Assembly (NCBI RefSeq): GCF_002494345.1
Contig: NZ_NXNI01000001.1
Span: 2,976,001 to 3,040,000 of the forward strand
Direction of reading: 5' to 3'
Length of the DNA stretch: 64,000 bases
DNA from: Natrinema ejinorense
GTDB taxonomy: Archaea > Halobacteriota > Halobacteria > Halobacteriales > Natrialbaceae
Part shown: positions 16,892-26,856 of the stretch, one piece after another
How positions within the stretch are numbered: position 1 is the first letter of the stretch
Layout of the letters: the number at the start of each line of letters is the position of its first letter
Made by a program: the position numbers and the translations under genes
The notes under the pieces: model-generated
Databases searched by the model: none
What the model was told of the DNA's origin: nothing
The model's input: the letters and a program-made list of their open reading frames with translations, nothing else

Positions 16892-17782
16892 TCACCGACG
16901 GCGATAGCTCTCGATCGCCTCTCGATACCCCTCACGAAAGGTGGGATAGGCGAACTCGTAGCCCAGTTCCCGAAGCCGGTCGTTCGAACAGCGTTTGCTC
17001 GTCAGGATCCGCCGTCGGCCCGCGTCGGAGACGTCGTCATCCGCGAGCCGTTCGGCTTTCGTCTGCGTCGGCGGCCCCTCCCGACCACACTCGGCGGCCA
17101 GCCAGTCCGCGAACGCCCATTTGGAGGCGGGTTCGTCGTCGACCACCTGGACGACCTCCCCGCGTGCGAGGTCTTCCTCGAGCAGGTATCGAACCGCACC
17201 GGCGGCGTCGTCCCGATGGACCATGTTGAGATACCCCGCGGTCACGGGCCCCTCGAGATACCGCTCGAGACGGTATCGATCGGGGCCGTACAGCCCGGCA
17301 TACCGTGCGACTGTCCCCCGAAAGCCGTACGCTTCGGGGTCCTCGAGCGCGATCCGTTCGGCCTCGGCGAGTACCGCCGTCTTCTCGGTCGTGGGATCGA
17401 GCGGCGTCTCCTCGTCGACCCAGTCACCGTCGTGATCGCCGTGAACACCGGTCGAGGAGGTGTAAATCAGTCGTTCGGGCGTACGCTCGCGTTCGCCGAA
17501 CGCCTCGATCGCCGTTTGCAGCCCCTCGACGTACACGTCGCGGGCGGCCTCGGCACCTCGCCCGCCGCTGCTCGCGGCGAAGACGATCGCGTCGACGTCC
17601 GGGACCGCCGCGAGGGCCTCGCGATCGGTGACGTCCGCTCGGACCGCCTGGAAGCCCGCGTCTTCGATCCGCTCGATTCCCGCCGTCGACCGCCGAACGC
17701 CGATCGGCTCGTGCTCTCGTGCCGCGAGCTGTCGGCCCAGCTCGATGCCGACGTACCCACAGCCGAGAATTGCAACGTCCAT
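16892..17782 (-). CDS. NAD(P)-dependent epimerase/dehydratase-like protein (extended SDR)
   Basis: A 296-residue extended short-chain dehydrogenase. The N-terminal dinucleotide-binding loop is AILGCGYVGIELG. The adenine-site Asp follows in VRADVTDREAL, and IVFAASSGG and LIYTSSTGVHGDHDGDWVDE contain the Ser/Thr of the active site. The usual YxxxK is not obvious at the normal place (the region reads AVLAEAERIAL), so it may be an atypical SDR that binds NAD(P) without classical oxidoreductase activity, like the YeeZ group. It stands alone between two gaps. Confidence 0.82.
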   Translation of the reverse strand: MDVAILGCGYVGIELGRQLAAREHEPIGVRRSTAGIERIEDAGFQAVRADVTDREALAAVPDVDAIVFAASSGGRGAEAARDVYVEGLQTAIEAFGERERTPERLIYTSSTGVHGDHDGDWVDEETPLDPTTEKTAVLAEAERIALEDPEAYGFRGTVARYAGLYGPDRYRLERYLEGPVTAGYLNMVHRDDAAGAVRYLLEEDLARGEVVQVVDDEPASKWAFADWLAAECGREGPPTQTKAERLADDDVSDAGRRRILTSKRCSNDRLRELGYEFAYPTFREGYREAIESYRRR

Positions 17783-17986
17783 ACCGCGACTCGTGGTCGA
17801 ATACCCATAATTTCACCGCTCGAGGCGGCGTTCACTGTCTTCTGGACTGTATTGTGATGTGTACGGCGACCCGTCTCTAAGGAGGGATCGACGCCCGAAT
17901 TACTCGAATGGGGAGAGCGACGCCACTGACGACCGTTCGTGAAACCCGAAAATTCGGGGAGAAAAGCCGCGGTAGACGAAATCGAA

Positions 17987-18868
17987 TTAGAGCAGTCCCG
18001 TCTTCTGGAGTTTCATCAGGTCCTCGGTTTCGAGGGTTTCGCCTTCCTTGAACTTCTGATAGATCTCTTCGGCCTCCTCTTTGGCCTCCTCTTTCTTCTT
18101 GTCGCGCTCGGACTTGCGCTCTTCCTCTTCTTTCTTGTCCAGTTCGCGCAGGCGCTTCTGGACGCGGACGAAGTCCTCGTGGTGGCGGTCGGCGGCCTCC
18201 TGGGCTTCGACGAACTTCTCGTGCATCTCGTCGGCCTCGTCACGGACGTCGTCGGCCTCGCGATAGGCCTCGATCATCTGATTGTGATGTTCCTGGGCCT
18301 TGTCCGCCAGCTCCGTGACCTTCTGATGGTGCTGGGAGGCTTCCGATCGCACTTCTTCGGCTTCCGCGACGAGCTCCTCTAAGTCCTCGTTCTGATCGAG
18401 TTTCTGTTTGCGCTCCTCGTACTCCTCGCGCTTGCTCTCGATCTTCTCGATGAGTTCCTTCTCTTCCTCGCTCGAGAGAACCTCGGTCTGCTGTTTGAAC
18501 TCGAGTTGCTCGATCTCCTCTTTGAGCTCCTCGAGATCCGTGCCCTCGTCGAGCTCCATGTCGGACTTGAGCTGTTCGACCTTGTCGAACAGCTCGTTGG
18601 CTTCGGCGTTGAGCTCGTTGCGGCTCTCCTTGTGTTCCTGGACTTGCTCGTTGAGCTCGTCGCGTTTCTCGCGGTGCTCTTGGGCTTCGTCGACCTTCTC
18701 GCGGGTCTTCGCGTTGAGATCGTCACGCTTTGACGCCCGCTCGGAAGCCATCTGGTTCAGGTCGTTTCGCCGGTCTCGGAGTTGACCGGCCATCTTGATG
18801 AGCTGTCCTTTCGATTTGTTTTCTAAGTCGTCCTCTGTCAGTTCGATGTTCTTCGATTCGTCTACCAT
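17987..18868 (-). CDS. Long coiled-coil protein (COG1340-like)
   Basis: A 293-residue protein that is almost entirely coiled coil: heptad-rich, Glu/Lys/Arg/Gln-dense sequence from about residue 15 to 280, broken around residue 110 (MELDEGTDLEELKEEIEQLE) and 180. It has no membrane segment or enzyme motif. It is richer in Lys and poorer in GC than its neighbours, as expected of coiled coils. Archaeal proteins of this class (COG1340) are conserved but uncharacterised, and some have been loosely annotated as phosphoserine phosphatases without support. The ATG at 18868 (MVDESKNIELTEDD) is chosen over an upstream extension with basic, non-coding-like sequence. A structural or scaffolding role is an inference. 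Confidence 0.85.
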   Translation of the reverse strand: MVDESKNIELTEDDLENKSKGQLIKMAGQLRDRRNDLNQMASERASKRDDLNAKTREKVDEAQEHREKRDELNEQVQEHKESRNELNAEANELFDKVEQLKSDMELDEGTDLEELKEEIEQLEFKQQTEVLSSEEEKELIEKIESKREEYEERKQKLDQNEDLEELVAEAEEVRSEASQHHQKVTELADKAQEHHNQMIEAYREADDVRDEADEMHEKFVEAQEAADRHHEDFVRVQKRLRELDKKEEEERKSERDKKKEEAKEEAEEIYQKFKEGETLETEDLMKLQKTGLL

Positions 18869-19470
18869 GTTAGTTAAACCTCTGTGCCATACCCGCACCG
18901 GGGAACGGTCGGCCGGCCACTCGAGTCGGTCGCCGACGGCTGGGCGAGCGACTCACGGGCAGCAAGCCGACCGTTCGAAGCGACTGCTCACGATCTGCGA
19001 AACCTCGGTGAATAAGATTTCCTGTCATCGTTCGTCGAGCGATACGCGCCCCGGTGGCGTTCTGGTGACGACAACTACTGTCGCCTATAGTTTAAATCTA
19101 CCGGTCCCTGATACCCTGAAAACGGTTCACAGGAGCCTCTACCCCCGTGTTAGCTGATGACAAGCGGGTGGCCGTCGAACATAAATAGAGCCGGGCTTGA
19201 CCCGGCCGATCGGCCGCCCGGTTCGAAGCCGGTCCCGCCGACGCGAAGCATGCGCTCGGTGTCGTGGCGACACCCTCGAGCAGGTCGATACCGACCGCAC
19301 CAGCCGTTGCGAGCCGTCGGCTTCGTTCGTGTCGGCAGCGAGGGCGGGCCGTCGATGGTCGTCCTGTCGGATAGCCGTCCGTAAACACCGACTCGCGTCT
19401 CGAGGACGGTCACCGCCGACGAGTTGCGTCTCGCGGGGACTCGATCCGCAAATCGTCCCGTCCGATCGTC
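18869..19470. other. Gene-free stretch between cetZ and the coiled-coil gene
   Basis: About 600 bp. TTTAAAT (19091-19097) is a TATA-like sequence readable on both strands. Downstream on the plus strand a GC-rich segment can form a 6-bp stem GCCGGG...CCCGGC (19191-19207), a GGCCGATCGGCC palindrome and a CCGGTTCGAAGCCGG hairpin. The last resembles a T-arm, but no acceptor stem can be paired, so I do not call a tRNA. Open frames here lack the GC3 bias of real genes. A structured non-coding RNA is possible. Confidence 0.4.
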
Positions 19471-20604
19471 TCAAAAGAGGTTCTCGAGTCGATCGTCGGC
19501 GAACACCTCGGCGTGGTCCGTCGGTTCCGACTCCTGCGCGTCGTTCGCTTCGCGGGCGCGTTCCATGAACGCCTCGATCCGGTCGGACCGTTCCGCGCCG
19601 CCGAGCAAGACGAGCGCGCCGAGTCGGTCGCTGTCCAGCGGGAAGTCACCGCCGCGAACCTGCATGCTCCCGGTTTCGTCCTCGAGCCAACGGCGGGCCC
19701 GCTCGACGCCCTTGCGCGGGATCGCATCGGGCTGGCCCGCGATGACGAGCAGGGCCGAGTCTGCCGTCGTCGCGTCCGGCAGGCTCGTCCCCGTCAACAG
19801 CGCCTGTCGAGCGACGCTCATCGTGTTCGTGATGTTCTCGCTGCTGTCCTCGCTGGCGACCTCGGAGGCATACCCCAGCGCCGCGACGCCGCCCGCCCGA
19901 AGGGTGTTGATCACCTCGCTCGAGTCGACGACACTAGCGGCGGCTGCGCCGCCGCTCGTCCGTGACGTCTTCGACGTCACGCTACTCTCGCCGACGCCGT
20001 TGACGGCTTCGCCGGCGGCAAAGAGCAGGCCGACCCGCTTGGCGATCCGTTCGTTGATCGTCTCGAAGGCGCTCTCGATGCTCTCGCCCTGTTCGTGCCA
20101 GGCGTCGTTGTCGATCAGCAGCGTCGAATCGGCCTCCCGGAGGAGCGTCTTCAGGGAGCGACCGGCGTTGGCCTGATAGAGCGCCCCTTCGTTGCGTCCC
20201 GGAAGGATGCCCAGCGCGTAGATTGGGATGTCGTGGATTTGCTGGAGGTGGTGGACGAGGACGGGCGCGCCGCCGCTGCCGGTGCCGCCGCCGAGGCCGG
20301 CGACGACGACGATGGCCTCGGACCGTGACGTGACGCGGCCGTCGAGGTCGTCCAGTACTTGCTGGACGTCCGACTGCATCACGTCCGTACCGAGTTCGTT
20401 GTCGGCACCGACGCCGTGCCCGTTCACGCGGTCGGCGCCGATCAACTGGGTATCGACGAACTGGAGGGACTGGAGGTCGGCTTCCGCAGAGTTGACGGCC
20501 AGCGCGCCCTGGACGGCTTCGAAGCCCATGTTCGCGTCGAACCGGGCGAGCCGTTCGGTGACGTTGCCGCCTGCCTGACCGACTCCGATCAGGGCTACTT
20601 TCAT
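19471..20604 (-). CDS. cetZ: CetZ-type tubulin/FtsZ-family GTPase
   Basis: A 377-residue cytoskeletal GTPase of the archaeal CetZ group, which controls cell shape and motility in Haloferax rather than division. The start MKVALIGVGQAGGNVTERLA is the N-terminal GTP-binding loop. The tubulin signature GGGTGSG lies at residues 105-111. The T7-like catalytic region follows in IDNDAWHEQGESIESAFE, and CetZ-type Gly/Thr-rich segments replace the FtsZ C-terminal tail. It lacks the conserved FtsZ C-terminal peptide. Which CetZ paralogue it is (1, 2 or other) cannot be settled here. It stands alone, 97 bp from the convergent end of the bat-type regulator. Confidence 0.93.
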   Translation of the reverse strand: MKVALIGVGQAGGNVTERLARFDANMGFEAVQGALAVNSAEADLQSLQFVDTQLIGADRVNGHGVGADNELGTDVMQSDVQQVLDDLDGRVTSRSEAIVVVAGLGGGTGSGGAPVLVHHLQQIHDIPIYALGILPGRNEGALYQANAGRSLKTLLREADSTLLIDNDAWHEQGESIESAFETINERIAKRVGLLFAAGEAVNGVGESSVTSKTSRTSGGAAAASVVDSSEVINTLRAGGVAALGYASEVASEDSSENITNTMSVARQALLTGTSLPDATTADSALLVIAGQPDAIPRKGVERARRWLEDETGSMQVRGGDFPLDSDRLGALVLLGGAERSDRIEAFMERAREANDAQESEPTDHAEVFADDRLENLF

Positions 20605-20701
20605 GTACGCCACATATGTTGGAGGTCTGTTGAACGTTTCGATTGGCTGAAGCGTTCGGCGACGGTGATCGAACCCGACCACGCGGACTCGGGGTCGGCC
20701 C

Positions 20702-21346
20702 CTAGAGGTACATGGCGAACGCGTCCGCAATTTTTTCCTCGGCGCGTCTGAGGTGATGGTCGACGGTCCGACGGCTGAGATCCAGCGCGTCCGCGATGTC
20801 GGCCGTCGTCGTCCCGCGCGGGATTTCGTAGTACCCCCACTCGTAGGCGGCCAGGAACACCTCGCGCTGGCGGTCGGAGAGCGTCGGCAGGAAGGAGTCG
20901 ACCGACAGGACCGGCGTCTCGGAGCGAACAGTTTGCAGTTCTTTTTTCGACTCGACGGTCACGATCGAATCAGCCGCGATGTCGCTATAGAACGCGGTCA
21001 GGTTCGACGCGGTGAGCGCGAGGACGCGAACGATCTTCGCCCCGTTCTCGTACCGTAACGGCGGCAAGAGGAGACAGTCGTTGGCGGCAAGCGGCGCTTC
21101 GATATAGTCATCCCCGTACTGTTTCAGACACGACTCCGTGACGATCGTCCGGTCGCTGTCGTTTTCGATCCGCTGTCGAACCCCGACTTCCGCGGCCACC
21201 TGTGCCTCCACGTCGGCTTGCTGATCCCCAGTCACGTGAAGCAGATCACAGTGATCGTTACACCACAACTCGATGCTCGTCTCGTTTTTCGCCGTCGAAC
21301 TCGAGTACGGATCGTCGCTCTCGATCCGAAACACCGCCTTGTACAT
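20702..21346 (-). CDS. Bat-type HTH regulator next to the hut operon
   Basis: A 214-residue regulator with a C-terminal HTH_10 (bat) domain of about 55 residues: LSDRQREVFLAAYEWGYYEI, then TTADIADALDLSRRTVDHHL. The N-terminal ~150 residues form a beta-rich sensor domain with Cys/His (WCNDHCDLLHV) that has no close match I recognise. It is divergent from hutU with only 87 bp between start codons, which strongly suggests it controls histidine degradation. TATTTTTTAAG on its coding strand (about 21365-21375) sits roughly 25 bp before its ATG, so its transcript is probably leaderless. Confidence 0.85.
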   Translation of the reverse strand: MYKAVFRIESDDPYSSSTAKNETSIELWCNDHCDLLHVTGDQQADVEAQVAAEVGVRQRIENDSDRTIVTESCLKQYGDDYIEAPLAANDCLLLPPLRYENGAKIVRVLALTASNLTAFYSDIAADSIVTVESKKELQTVRSETPVLSVDSFLPTLSDRQREVFLAAYEWGYYEIPRGTTTADIADALDLSRRTVDHHLRRAEEKIADAFAMYL

Positions 21347-21361
21347 AGCGCACGTTCGCCC

Positions 21362-21433
21362 GGTTTACTTAAAAAATATTGGCCAAAGGGAGAGTGACAG
21401 GATTTCACGTTCGCTAGCGTGAGCACTAGACGC
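21362..21433 (+). promoter_or_regulatory. Divergent hut promoter region
   Basis: One AT-rich block (TTTACTTAAAAAATATT, 21364-21380) can serve as TATA box for both the regulator (minus) and hutU (plus). Between it and the hutU ATG lies an inverted repeat, TCACG-N8-CGTGA (21405-21422), 12 bp before the start codon and close to the expected transcription start. It is a plausible operator for the adjacent bat-type regulator. Confidence 0.5.
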
Positions 21434-23164
21434 ATGACACGAGACGACTCCGGTCACGAAATCGGCGAGCCGTCGTCGGACTGGCGTGAATACCAGGGGT
21501 CTCCGACGGGGACCGACATCGAGTGTGAGGGGTGGCGACAGGAGGCTGCCCTGCGAATGCTCAACAACAACCTCGATCCCGAGGTCGCAGAGGAGCCAGA
21601 GGATCTCGTCGTCTACGGCGGGACCGGCCGCGCCGCGCGGAGTTGGGACGCGTACGACGCGATCCTCGACGAACTCCGGGGCCTCGACGACGACGAAACG
21701 TTGCTCGTCCAGTCGGGGAAACCGGTCGGGCGGTTTCGAACGCACGAACGTGCGCCCCGCGTGCTGATCGCGAACTCGAACCTCGTCGGTCACTGGGACG
21801 ACTGGGAGCACTTCCACGAACTCGAGTCGAAGGGGCTCATCATGTACGGGCAGATGACCGCCGGTTCGTGGGCTTACATCGGCACGCAGGGGATCATCCA
21901 GGGGACCTTCGAGACGCTGGCCGAGGTCGCACGCCAGCACTTCCCCGACCGCGAGGGACTCCGCGGGACCATCACCGCCACCGCCGGTCTCGGCGGGATG
22001 GGCGGTGCACAGCCACTCGCCGTGACGATGAACCACGGCGTCTGTATCGCAGCCGAAGTCGACGAGCGGCGCATCGACCGGCGACTCGAGACGGACTACT
22101 GCATGGAAAAGACCGACGACATCGACGAGGCGATCGAACTGGCCCGCGACGCTGCGGCGGCCGGCGAACCGCGCTCGATCGCGCTCCACATGAACGCGGC
22201 GGAGATGTTCGACGAGTTCCTCGAGCGGGAGTTCGTGCCGGAGATCGTCACCGATCAGACGAGTTCCCACGACGAACTCGAGGGGTACTATCCGAGCGGC
22301 TACACCGTCGCCGAGGCCGACGCGCTCCGCGAGTCCGACCCCGAACGGTACGTCGCGGAGAGTCTCGACACGATGGAGCGCCACGTCGAAGGGATTCTCG
22401 CGATGCAGGACCGGGGTGCGGTGGCCTTCGAGTACGGGAACAACATCCGCGGCCAGGTCGAAACACACCGCGGGCTGGACACCGCCTTCGACTTCCCGGG
22501 GTTCGTGCCGGCGTACGTTCGGCCCTTGTTCTGCCGCGGCAAGGGACCGTTCCGCTGGGTTGCCCTCTCCGGGGACGAGTCGGACATCCACCGGACCGAC
22601 GAGGCCGTCAAGGAACTGTTCCCGGACAAAGCGCAACTCCACCGCTGGATCGACCTCGCACAGGAGCAGGTCTCCTTCCAGGGACTGCCCAGCCGCGTCT
22701 GCTGGCTGGGCTATCAGGCCGACGACGGGCTGACAGAACGCGCACGGTTCGCGTTGCACATCAACGACCTCGTCGCCGAGGGCGAGATTTCGGCCCCGGT
22801 CGTCGTCACGCGCGACCACCTCGATGCGGGCAGCGTCGCCAGCCCGAACCGGGAGACCGAAGCCATGCGCGACGGCTCGGACGCCGTCGCCGACTGGCCG
22901 GTGCTCAACGCCTTGCTCAACTGCGCTGCCGGCGCGGACATCGTCAGCGTCCACGACGGCGGCGGCGTGGGGATCGGGAACTCCCTACACACCAACAACC
23001 ACGTCGTTCTCGACGGCACGGACCTCGCTGCACGGAAGGCCCGGCGCGTGTTTACCACCGACCCCGGGATGGGCGTCATCCGCCACGCCGACGCCGGCTA
23101 CGACGAGGCGCTCGAGGAGGCCGCAACGTCGGACGTCCACGTGCCGATGCGGGAGGACGAATGA
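21434..23164 (+). CDS. hutU: Urocanate hydratase
   Basis: A 576-residue enzyme for the second step of histidine degradation: urocanate to imidazolone propionate, using tightly bound NAD as electrophile. Recognisable are [20 protein letters not shown] and [17 protein letters not shown] near the N-terminus, the NAD-binding [19 protein letters not shown], and the conserved [20 protein letters not shown] near the C-terminus. The ATG at 21434 is used rather than the in-frame GTG five codons upstream, because it fits the promoter spacing. First gene of the hut operon; its stop overlaps the hutG start by 4 bp. Confidence 0.96.
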   Translation: MTRDDSGHEIGEPSSDWREYQGSPTGTDIECEGWRQEAALRMLNNNLDPEVAEEPEDLVVYGGTGRAARSWDAYDAILDELRGLDDDETLLVQSGKPVGRFRTHERAPRVLIANSNLVGHWDDWEHFHELESKGLIMYGQMTAGSWAYIGTQGIIQGTFETLAEVARQHFPDREGLRGTITATAGLGGMGGAQPLAVTMNHGVCIAAEVDERRIDRRLETDYCMEKTDDIDEAIELARDAAAAGEPRSIALHMNAAEMFDEFLEREFVPEIVTDQTSSHDELEGYYPSGYTVAEADALRESDPERYVAESLDTMERHVEGILAMQDRGAVAFEYGNNIRGQVETHRGLDTAFDFPGFVPAYVRPLFCRGKGPFRWVALSGDESDIHRTDEAVKELFPDKAQLHRWIDLAQEQVSFQGLPSRVCWLGYQADDGLTERARFALHINDLVAEGEISAPVVVTRDHLDAGSVASPNRETEAMRDGSDAVADWPVLNALLNCAAGADIVSVHDGGGVGIGNSLHTNNHVVLDGTDLAARKARRVFTTDPGMGVIRHADAGYDEALEEAATSDVHVPMREDE

Positions 23165-24075
23165 GTTCGTTTATCGACCCGCCGACGTGGTCGGGACCGT
23201 CGTCGGACCCAGTCGACGAGCAGTTCGGCGACGTCGTTACCGCGACGACGCTCGAGGAGGCCGACGCGTTCGATGCCGTCCTCGTCGGCGAGCCGTACGA
23301 CGGTGCGGTCATCTCCCGACCCGGGGCGGCTGCGGGCCCCCGTGCGCTCAGGGAGTCGCTGTCGGGGGTGACGACCCATCACTTCGGGAGCGGTCCCGTC
23401 CGGGGCGTCGCCGACCTCGGTGACGTGCCGATTCCCGACGGCTCCGTCGCCGACGTCCAGCGAGCGGTCCGCGAGCGCGCGGCGGCGATACACGAGCGCG
23501 AAGCACTGCCGGTGTTCCTCGGCGGAGACAACTCGCTGACCTACTCGAACGTCGCCCCGCTGCTCGGGGACGCCAGCGTCGGCGTCGTCAACATCGACGC
23601 CCACCTCGATGTCCGCGAGACGCGGGACGGCCCGACCAGCGGGACGCCCTATCGTCAGTTACACGAGGCCGGGCTGGACGGCTACGCGTGTCTCGGCGCG
23701 CGCCATTTCGAGACGAGCACGGCCTACCACGAGTTCGTCCGCGAACGCGGCGGGGCCGTCGTCACCGCCACGGAGACGGGGGCCGATCCCGCCGGAGCGG
23801 TCGAGCGAGCGCTGGCTGCGCTCGAGGACGTCGACCGACTCTACTGTAGCGTCGACATCGACGTTCTCGACGCACCCTACTGCGGCGTCAGCGCCCCGAC
23901 GCCCGGCGGATTGCTACCACGGGAGGTGTTCGATATCGTCGGTCGCCTCGCGGCCGACGACCGACTCGCCGGCTTCGAGGTCGTCGAATGCGCGCCGCCG
24001 CTCGACGAGAACGGCCGAACCGTCGATGCCGCGGCGCGGACCGTCGCACACGCCCTCGCGGGGTGGGCAGCATGA
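23161..24075 (+). CDS. hutG: Formimidoylglutamase
   Basis: A 304-residue ureohydrolase (arginase fold, two Mn ions) that releases formamide from N-formimidoylglutamate to give glutamate. Metal-site motifs are NIDAHLDVR (residues 144-152) and [11 protein letters not shown]. The first canonical metal motif GGDHS reads GGDNS here (residues 121-125), so one expected His ligand is Asn124. This may be normal for haloarchaeal HutG but should be compared. Overlaps hutU and hutI by 4 bp, placing it inside the operon and supporting HutG over agmatinase or arginase. Confidence 0.9.
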   Translation: MSSFIDPPTWSGPSSDPVDEQFGDVVTATTLEEADAFDAVLVGEPYDGAVISRPGAAAGPRALRESLSGVTTHHFGSGPVRGVADLGDVPIPDGSVADVQRAVRERAAAIHEREALPVFLGGDNSLTYSNVAPLLGDASVGVVNIDAHLDVRETRDGPTSGTPYRQLHEAGLDGYACLGARHFETSTAYHEFVRERGGAVVTATETGADPAGAVERALAALEDVDRLYCSVDIDVLDAPYCGVSAPTPGGLLPREVFDIVGRLAADDRLAGFEVVECAPPLDENGRTVDAAARTVAHALAGWAA

Positions 24076-25289
24076 CCGACCTCGTCGTTTCCAACGCCGC
24101 CCAGCTCGCGACGCCGACCGAGCACGACGCGCTCGAGGTGATCCCGGACGGGGCCGTCGCGATCGACGACGGCGTCGTCGTCGCAACGGGATCGACCGAC
24201 GAAATCACCCGTGCGTATCCGCCGGAGAACGCAGCGAATAGCATCGATGCGACCGGGCAGACGATACTACCAGGGTTCGTCGATCCGCACACGCACGCCG
24301 TCTTCGGAGGGACCCGTGCCGACGAGTTCACCGCGAAGCTCGAGGGAGCGTCGTATCAGGAGATACTCGAGGACGGCGGTGGCATTCTGCGGACCGTTCG
24401 GTCGACGCGCGAGGCGTCCCGTGACCAACTCGTCGAGAACCTCGTGGCACAGCTCGACGTCATGCTCGCCCACGGGACGACGACGGCCGAAGTGAAATCC
24501 GGCTACGGGCTCGACGTCGAGACAGAACTGAAACTGCTCGAGGCGATCGCCACGGCGGACGAGCGACACCCGATCGACGTGGTGCCGACGTTTATGGGGG
24601 CTCACGCCGTCCCCGAGGGAGTGACAGCCGACGACTACGTCGATCGCGTCGTCGAGGAACAACTCCCGGCGGTCGCGGCGGCCGACCTCGCCGAGTTCTG
24701 TGACGTGTTCTGTGAAGCGGGCGTCTTCTCGGTCGCACAGTCCCGCCGCGTTCTCGAGGCCGGACAAGAAGCGGGCCTGGCAGCGAAGGTCCACGCCGAG
24801 GAGTTCGAGCGACTCGGCGGCTCCCAGCTGGCTGCCTCCCTGGAGGCGACGAGTGCCGATCACCTGTTGCAGGCGACCGACGACGATATCGACGCGCTCG
24901 GCGAGGCGGGCGTCACACCCGTCTTGCTCCCCGGAACGGCGTTCTCGCTTGGGACCGAGTACGCGGACGCGGCGGCCTTCGAGGCGGCCGACGTGCCGGT
25001 GGCGATTGCAACGGATTTCAACCCGAACTGCTACTCACAGAGCATGGAGTTCGCTATCGACCTCGCTTGCAACGGCATGCGAATGCGACCGGCCGCGGCG
25101 ATCCGCAGCGCGACCAGGACCGCCGCCGCCGCCATCGATCGCACGGACGGGACCGGGACGCTGTGCGAGGGCGCGCCGGGCGATCTGGTCGTCGCGAACG
25201 TCGCCGACTACCAGCATCTCCCGTACAATTTCGGCGTGTCGACCGTTCGAACCGTCGTGAAAGGCGGGGAGGTGGTCCACCGTGAGTGA
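24072..25289 (+). CDS. hutI: Imidazolonepropionase
   Basis: A 405-residue amidohydrolase-superfamily enzyme that opens imidazolone propionate to N-formimidoylglutamate. The metal-binding His pair is in [20 protein letters not shown]. Further conserved parts are [41 protein letters not shown], and [20 protein letters not shown] near the C-terminus. The start overlaps hutG by 4 bp and the end overlaps the GTG start of hutH by 8 bp, so the operon is tightly coupled. Confidence 0.95.
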   Translation: MTDLVVSNAAQLATPTEHDALEVIPDGAVAIDDGVVVATGSTDEITRAYPPENAANSIDATGQTILPGFVDPHTHAVFGGTRADEFTAKLEGASYQEILEDGGGILRTVRSTREASRDQLVENLVAQLDVMLAHGTTTAEVKSGYGLDVETELKLLEAIATADERHPIDVVPTFMGAHAVPEGVTADDYVDRVVEEQLPAVAAADLAEFCDVFCEAGVFSVAQSRRVLEAGQEAGLAAKVHAEEFERLGGSQLAASLEATSADHLLQATDDDIDALGEAGVTPVLLPGTAFSLGTEYADAAAFEAADVPVAIATDFNPNCYSQSMEFAIDLACNGMRMRPAAAIRSATRTAAAAIDRTDGTGTLCEGAPGDLVVANVADYQHLPYNFGVSTVRTVVKGGEVVHRE

Positions 25290-26856
25290 CCAGTCCGTCG
25301 TCGTCGACGGGAGCTCGCTCACGCCGGCGGGCGTCGAACGCGTCGCCCGCGAGGGAGCCACCGTCTCGGTTCCTGACTCGGCACGGCAACGGGTCCGCGC
25401 GTCCCGCGAGCGGATCGCCGATATCGTCGACTCCGGACAGGCCGTGTACGGCGTCAACACTGGGTTCGGCGAACTCGTTCAGGAGCGGATTCCAGGCGAC
25501 GAGATCGAAGCCCTCCAGCACAATCTCATCCGAAGCCACGCCGCGGGCACCGGTCGGGACCTCGAGCAACCGGAGATCCGGGCGATGCTCGTGACGCGGC
25601 TCAACGCGCTCGTCGCGGGGTACAGCGGCGTCCGCGAGTGCGTCGTCGATCTCCTCGTCGGCATGCTCAACAACGGCGTCCACCCCGTCGTAAAGGCCAA
25701 GGGAAGCCTGGGGGCAAGCGGCGATCTCGCCCCCCTCGCACACCTCGCACTCGTCGTCATCGGGGAGGGCGAAGCGCTCGTCGACGGCGACCGCCTCGCC
25801 GGCGACGAGGCGCTGGCCCGCGTCGGCCTCGAGCCGCTCGATCTCCGGCCGAAGGAAGGGTTGGCACTGATCAACGGGACGCAGCTAACCGTCGCGATCG
25901 GCGCGCTCGTCGTCCGCGACGCCGAGCGGGCGATGCGGATGGCGGACGTCGCCGGAGCGATGACGACGGAAGCGACGATGAGCACCACGGCGAGCGCCCA
26001 CCCCAGCATCCAGCGCGTCCGCCCGCATCAGGGCCAGGCCACGAGCGCGGAGAACATCCGCCGGCTGACGCACGGCTCCGAAATCGTCGAATCACACCGG
26101 AACTGCGACCGGGTCCAAGACGCCTACTCGATCCGGTGTCTCCCGCAAGTTCATGGAGCCGTCCGCGACGCGATTCGTCACCTTCGGGCGGCCATCGAGA
26201 CGGAACTCAACAGTGCGACGGACAACCCGCTGGTCTTCCCCGCCGACGAGGCCGACGAGCGAGCGAGCGGCACCGATCGGGCGGCGGTGCTCTCCGGCGG
26301 GAACTTCCACGGCCAGCCGCTTGCGTTGCGGCTGGATTACGTGACGAGCGCCCTCGCGAACCTGGCGTCGATCGCGGAACGGCGGCTCGATCGGCTGCTC
26401 AATCCGAACGTCCAGGAGCCGCACTTACCGCCGTTCCTGACCACCGACAGCGGCCTCGAGTCGGGCTACATGATCGCTCAGTATACGGCCGCGGATCTCG
26501 TCAGCACGATCCAGACGCAGGGTCGCCCGTCGACGGACAGCGTCCCGGTGAGCGGCAACCAGGAGGATCACGTGAGCATGAGCGCCCAGAGCGCGCACGT
26601 CGCCAGCGACGCCGTCGACCGGACGATACGCGTGGTCGGCATCGAACTGGCCTGTGCCGCCCAGGCGCTCGACTTCGTCGACGACCGCGTTCCCGGCGTC
26701 GGGACGCGGGCCGCCCACCGAACCATCCGCGACCACGTCCCGCACCTCGAGACGGATCGTCCCATCCACCGTGACATCGAGACGATGGCGGACCTGATCC
26801 GCTCCGACGAGTTGCTCGCGGCCATCGAACAGGACCTCGACGACGGCGTGGCGTGA
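25282..26856 (+). CDS. hutH: Histidine ammonia-lyase
   Basis: A 524-residue enzyme for the first step of histidine degradation, histidine to urocanate plus ammonia. The Ala-Ser-Gly triad that cyclises to the MIO cofactor is at residues 145-147 in GSLGASGDLAPLAH. Other family signatures are YGVNTGFGEL, QHNLIRSHAAGTG, QDAYSIRCLPQVHGAV and SVPVSGNQEDHVSMS. Translation starts with GTG at 25282, overlapping hutI, which implies translational coupling. It is the last gene of hutUGIH, so the entry enzyme is encoded distally, an order opposite to the pathway. Confidence 0.96.
   Translation: MSDQSVVVDGSSLTPAGVERVAREGATVSVPDSARQRVRASRERIADIVDSGQAVYGVNTGFGELVQERIPGDEIEALQHNLIRSHAAGTGRDLEQPEIRAMLVTRLNALVAGYSGVRECVVDLLVGMLNNGVHPVVKAKGSLGASGDLAPLAHLALVVIGEGEALVDGDRLAGDEALARVGLEPLDLRPKEGLALINGTQLTVAIGALVVRDAERAMRMADVAGAMTTEATMSTTASAHPSIQRVRPHQGQATSAENIRRLTHGSEIVESHRNCDRVQDAYSIRCLPQVHGAVRDAIRHLRAAIETELNSATDNPLVFPADEADERASGTDRAAVLSGGNFHGQPLALRLDYVTSALANLASIAERRLDRLLNPNVQEPHLPPFLTTDSGLESGYMIAQYTAADLVSTIQTQGRPSTDSVPVSGNQEDHVSMSAQSAHVASDAVDRTIRVVGIELACAAQALDFVDDRVPGVGTRAAHRTIRDHVPHLETDRPIHRDIETMADLIRSDELLAAIEQDLDDGVA

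Noticed and set aside
19195-19240. tRNA-like T-arm with TTCGAAG
   Set aside because: No acceptor stem, D-arm or anticodon arm of proper spacing could be paired on either strand; T-stem itself has a mismatch. Not a tRNA by eye.
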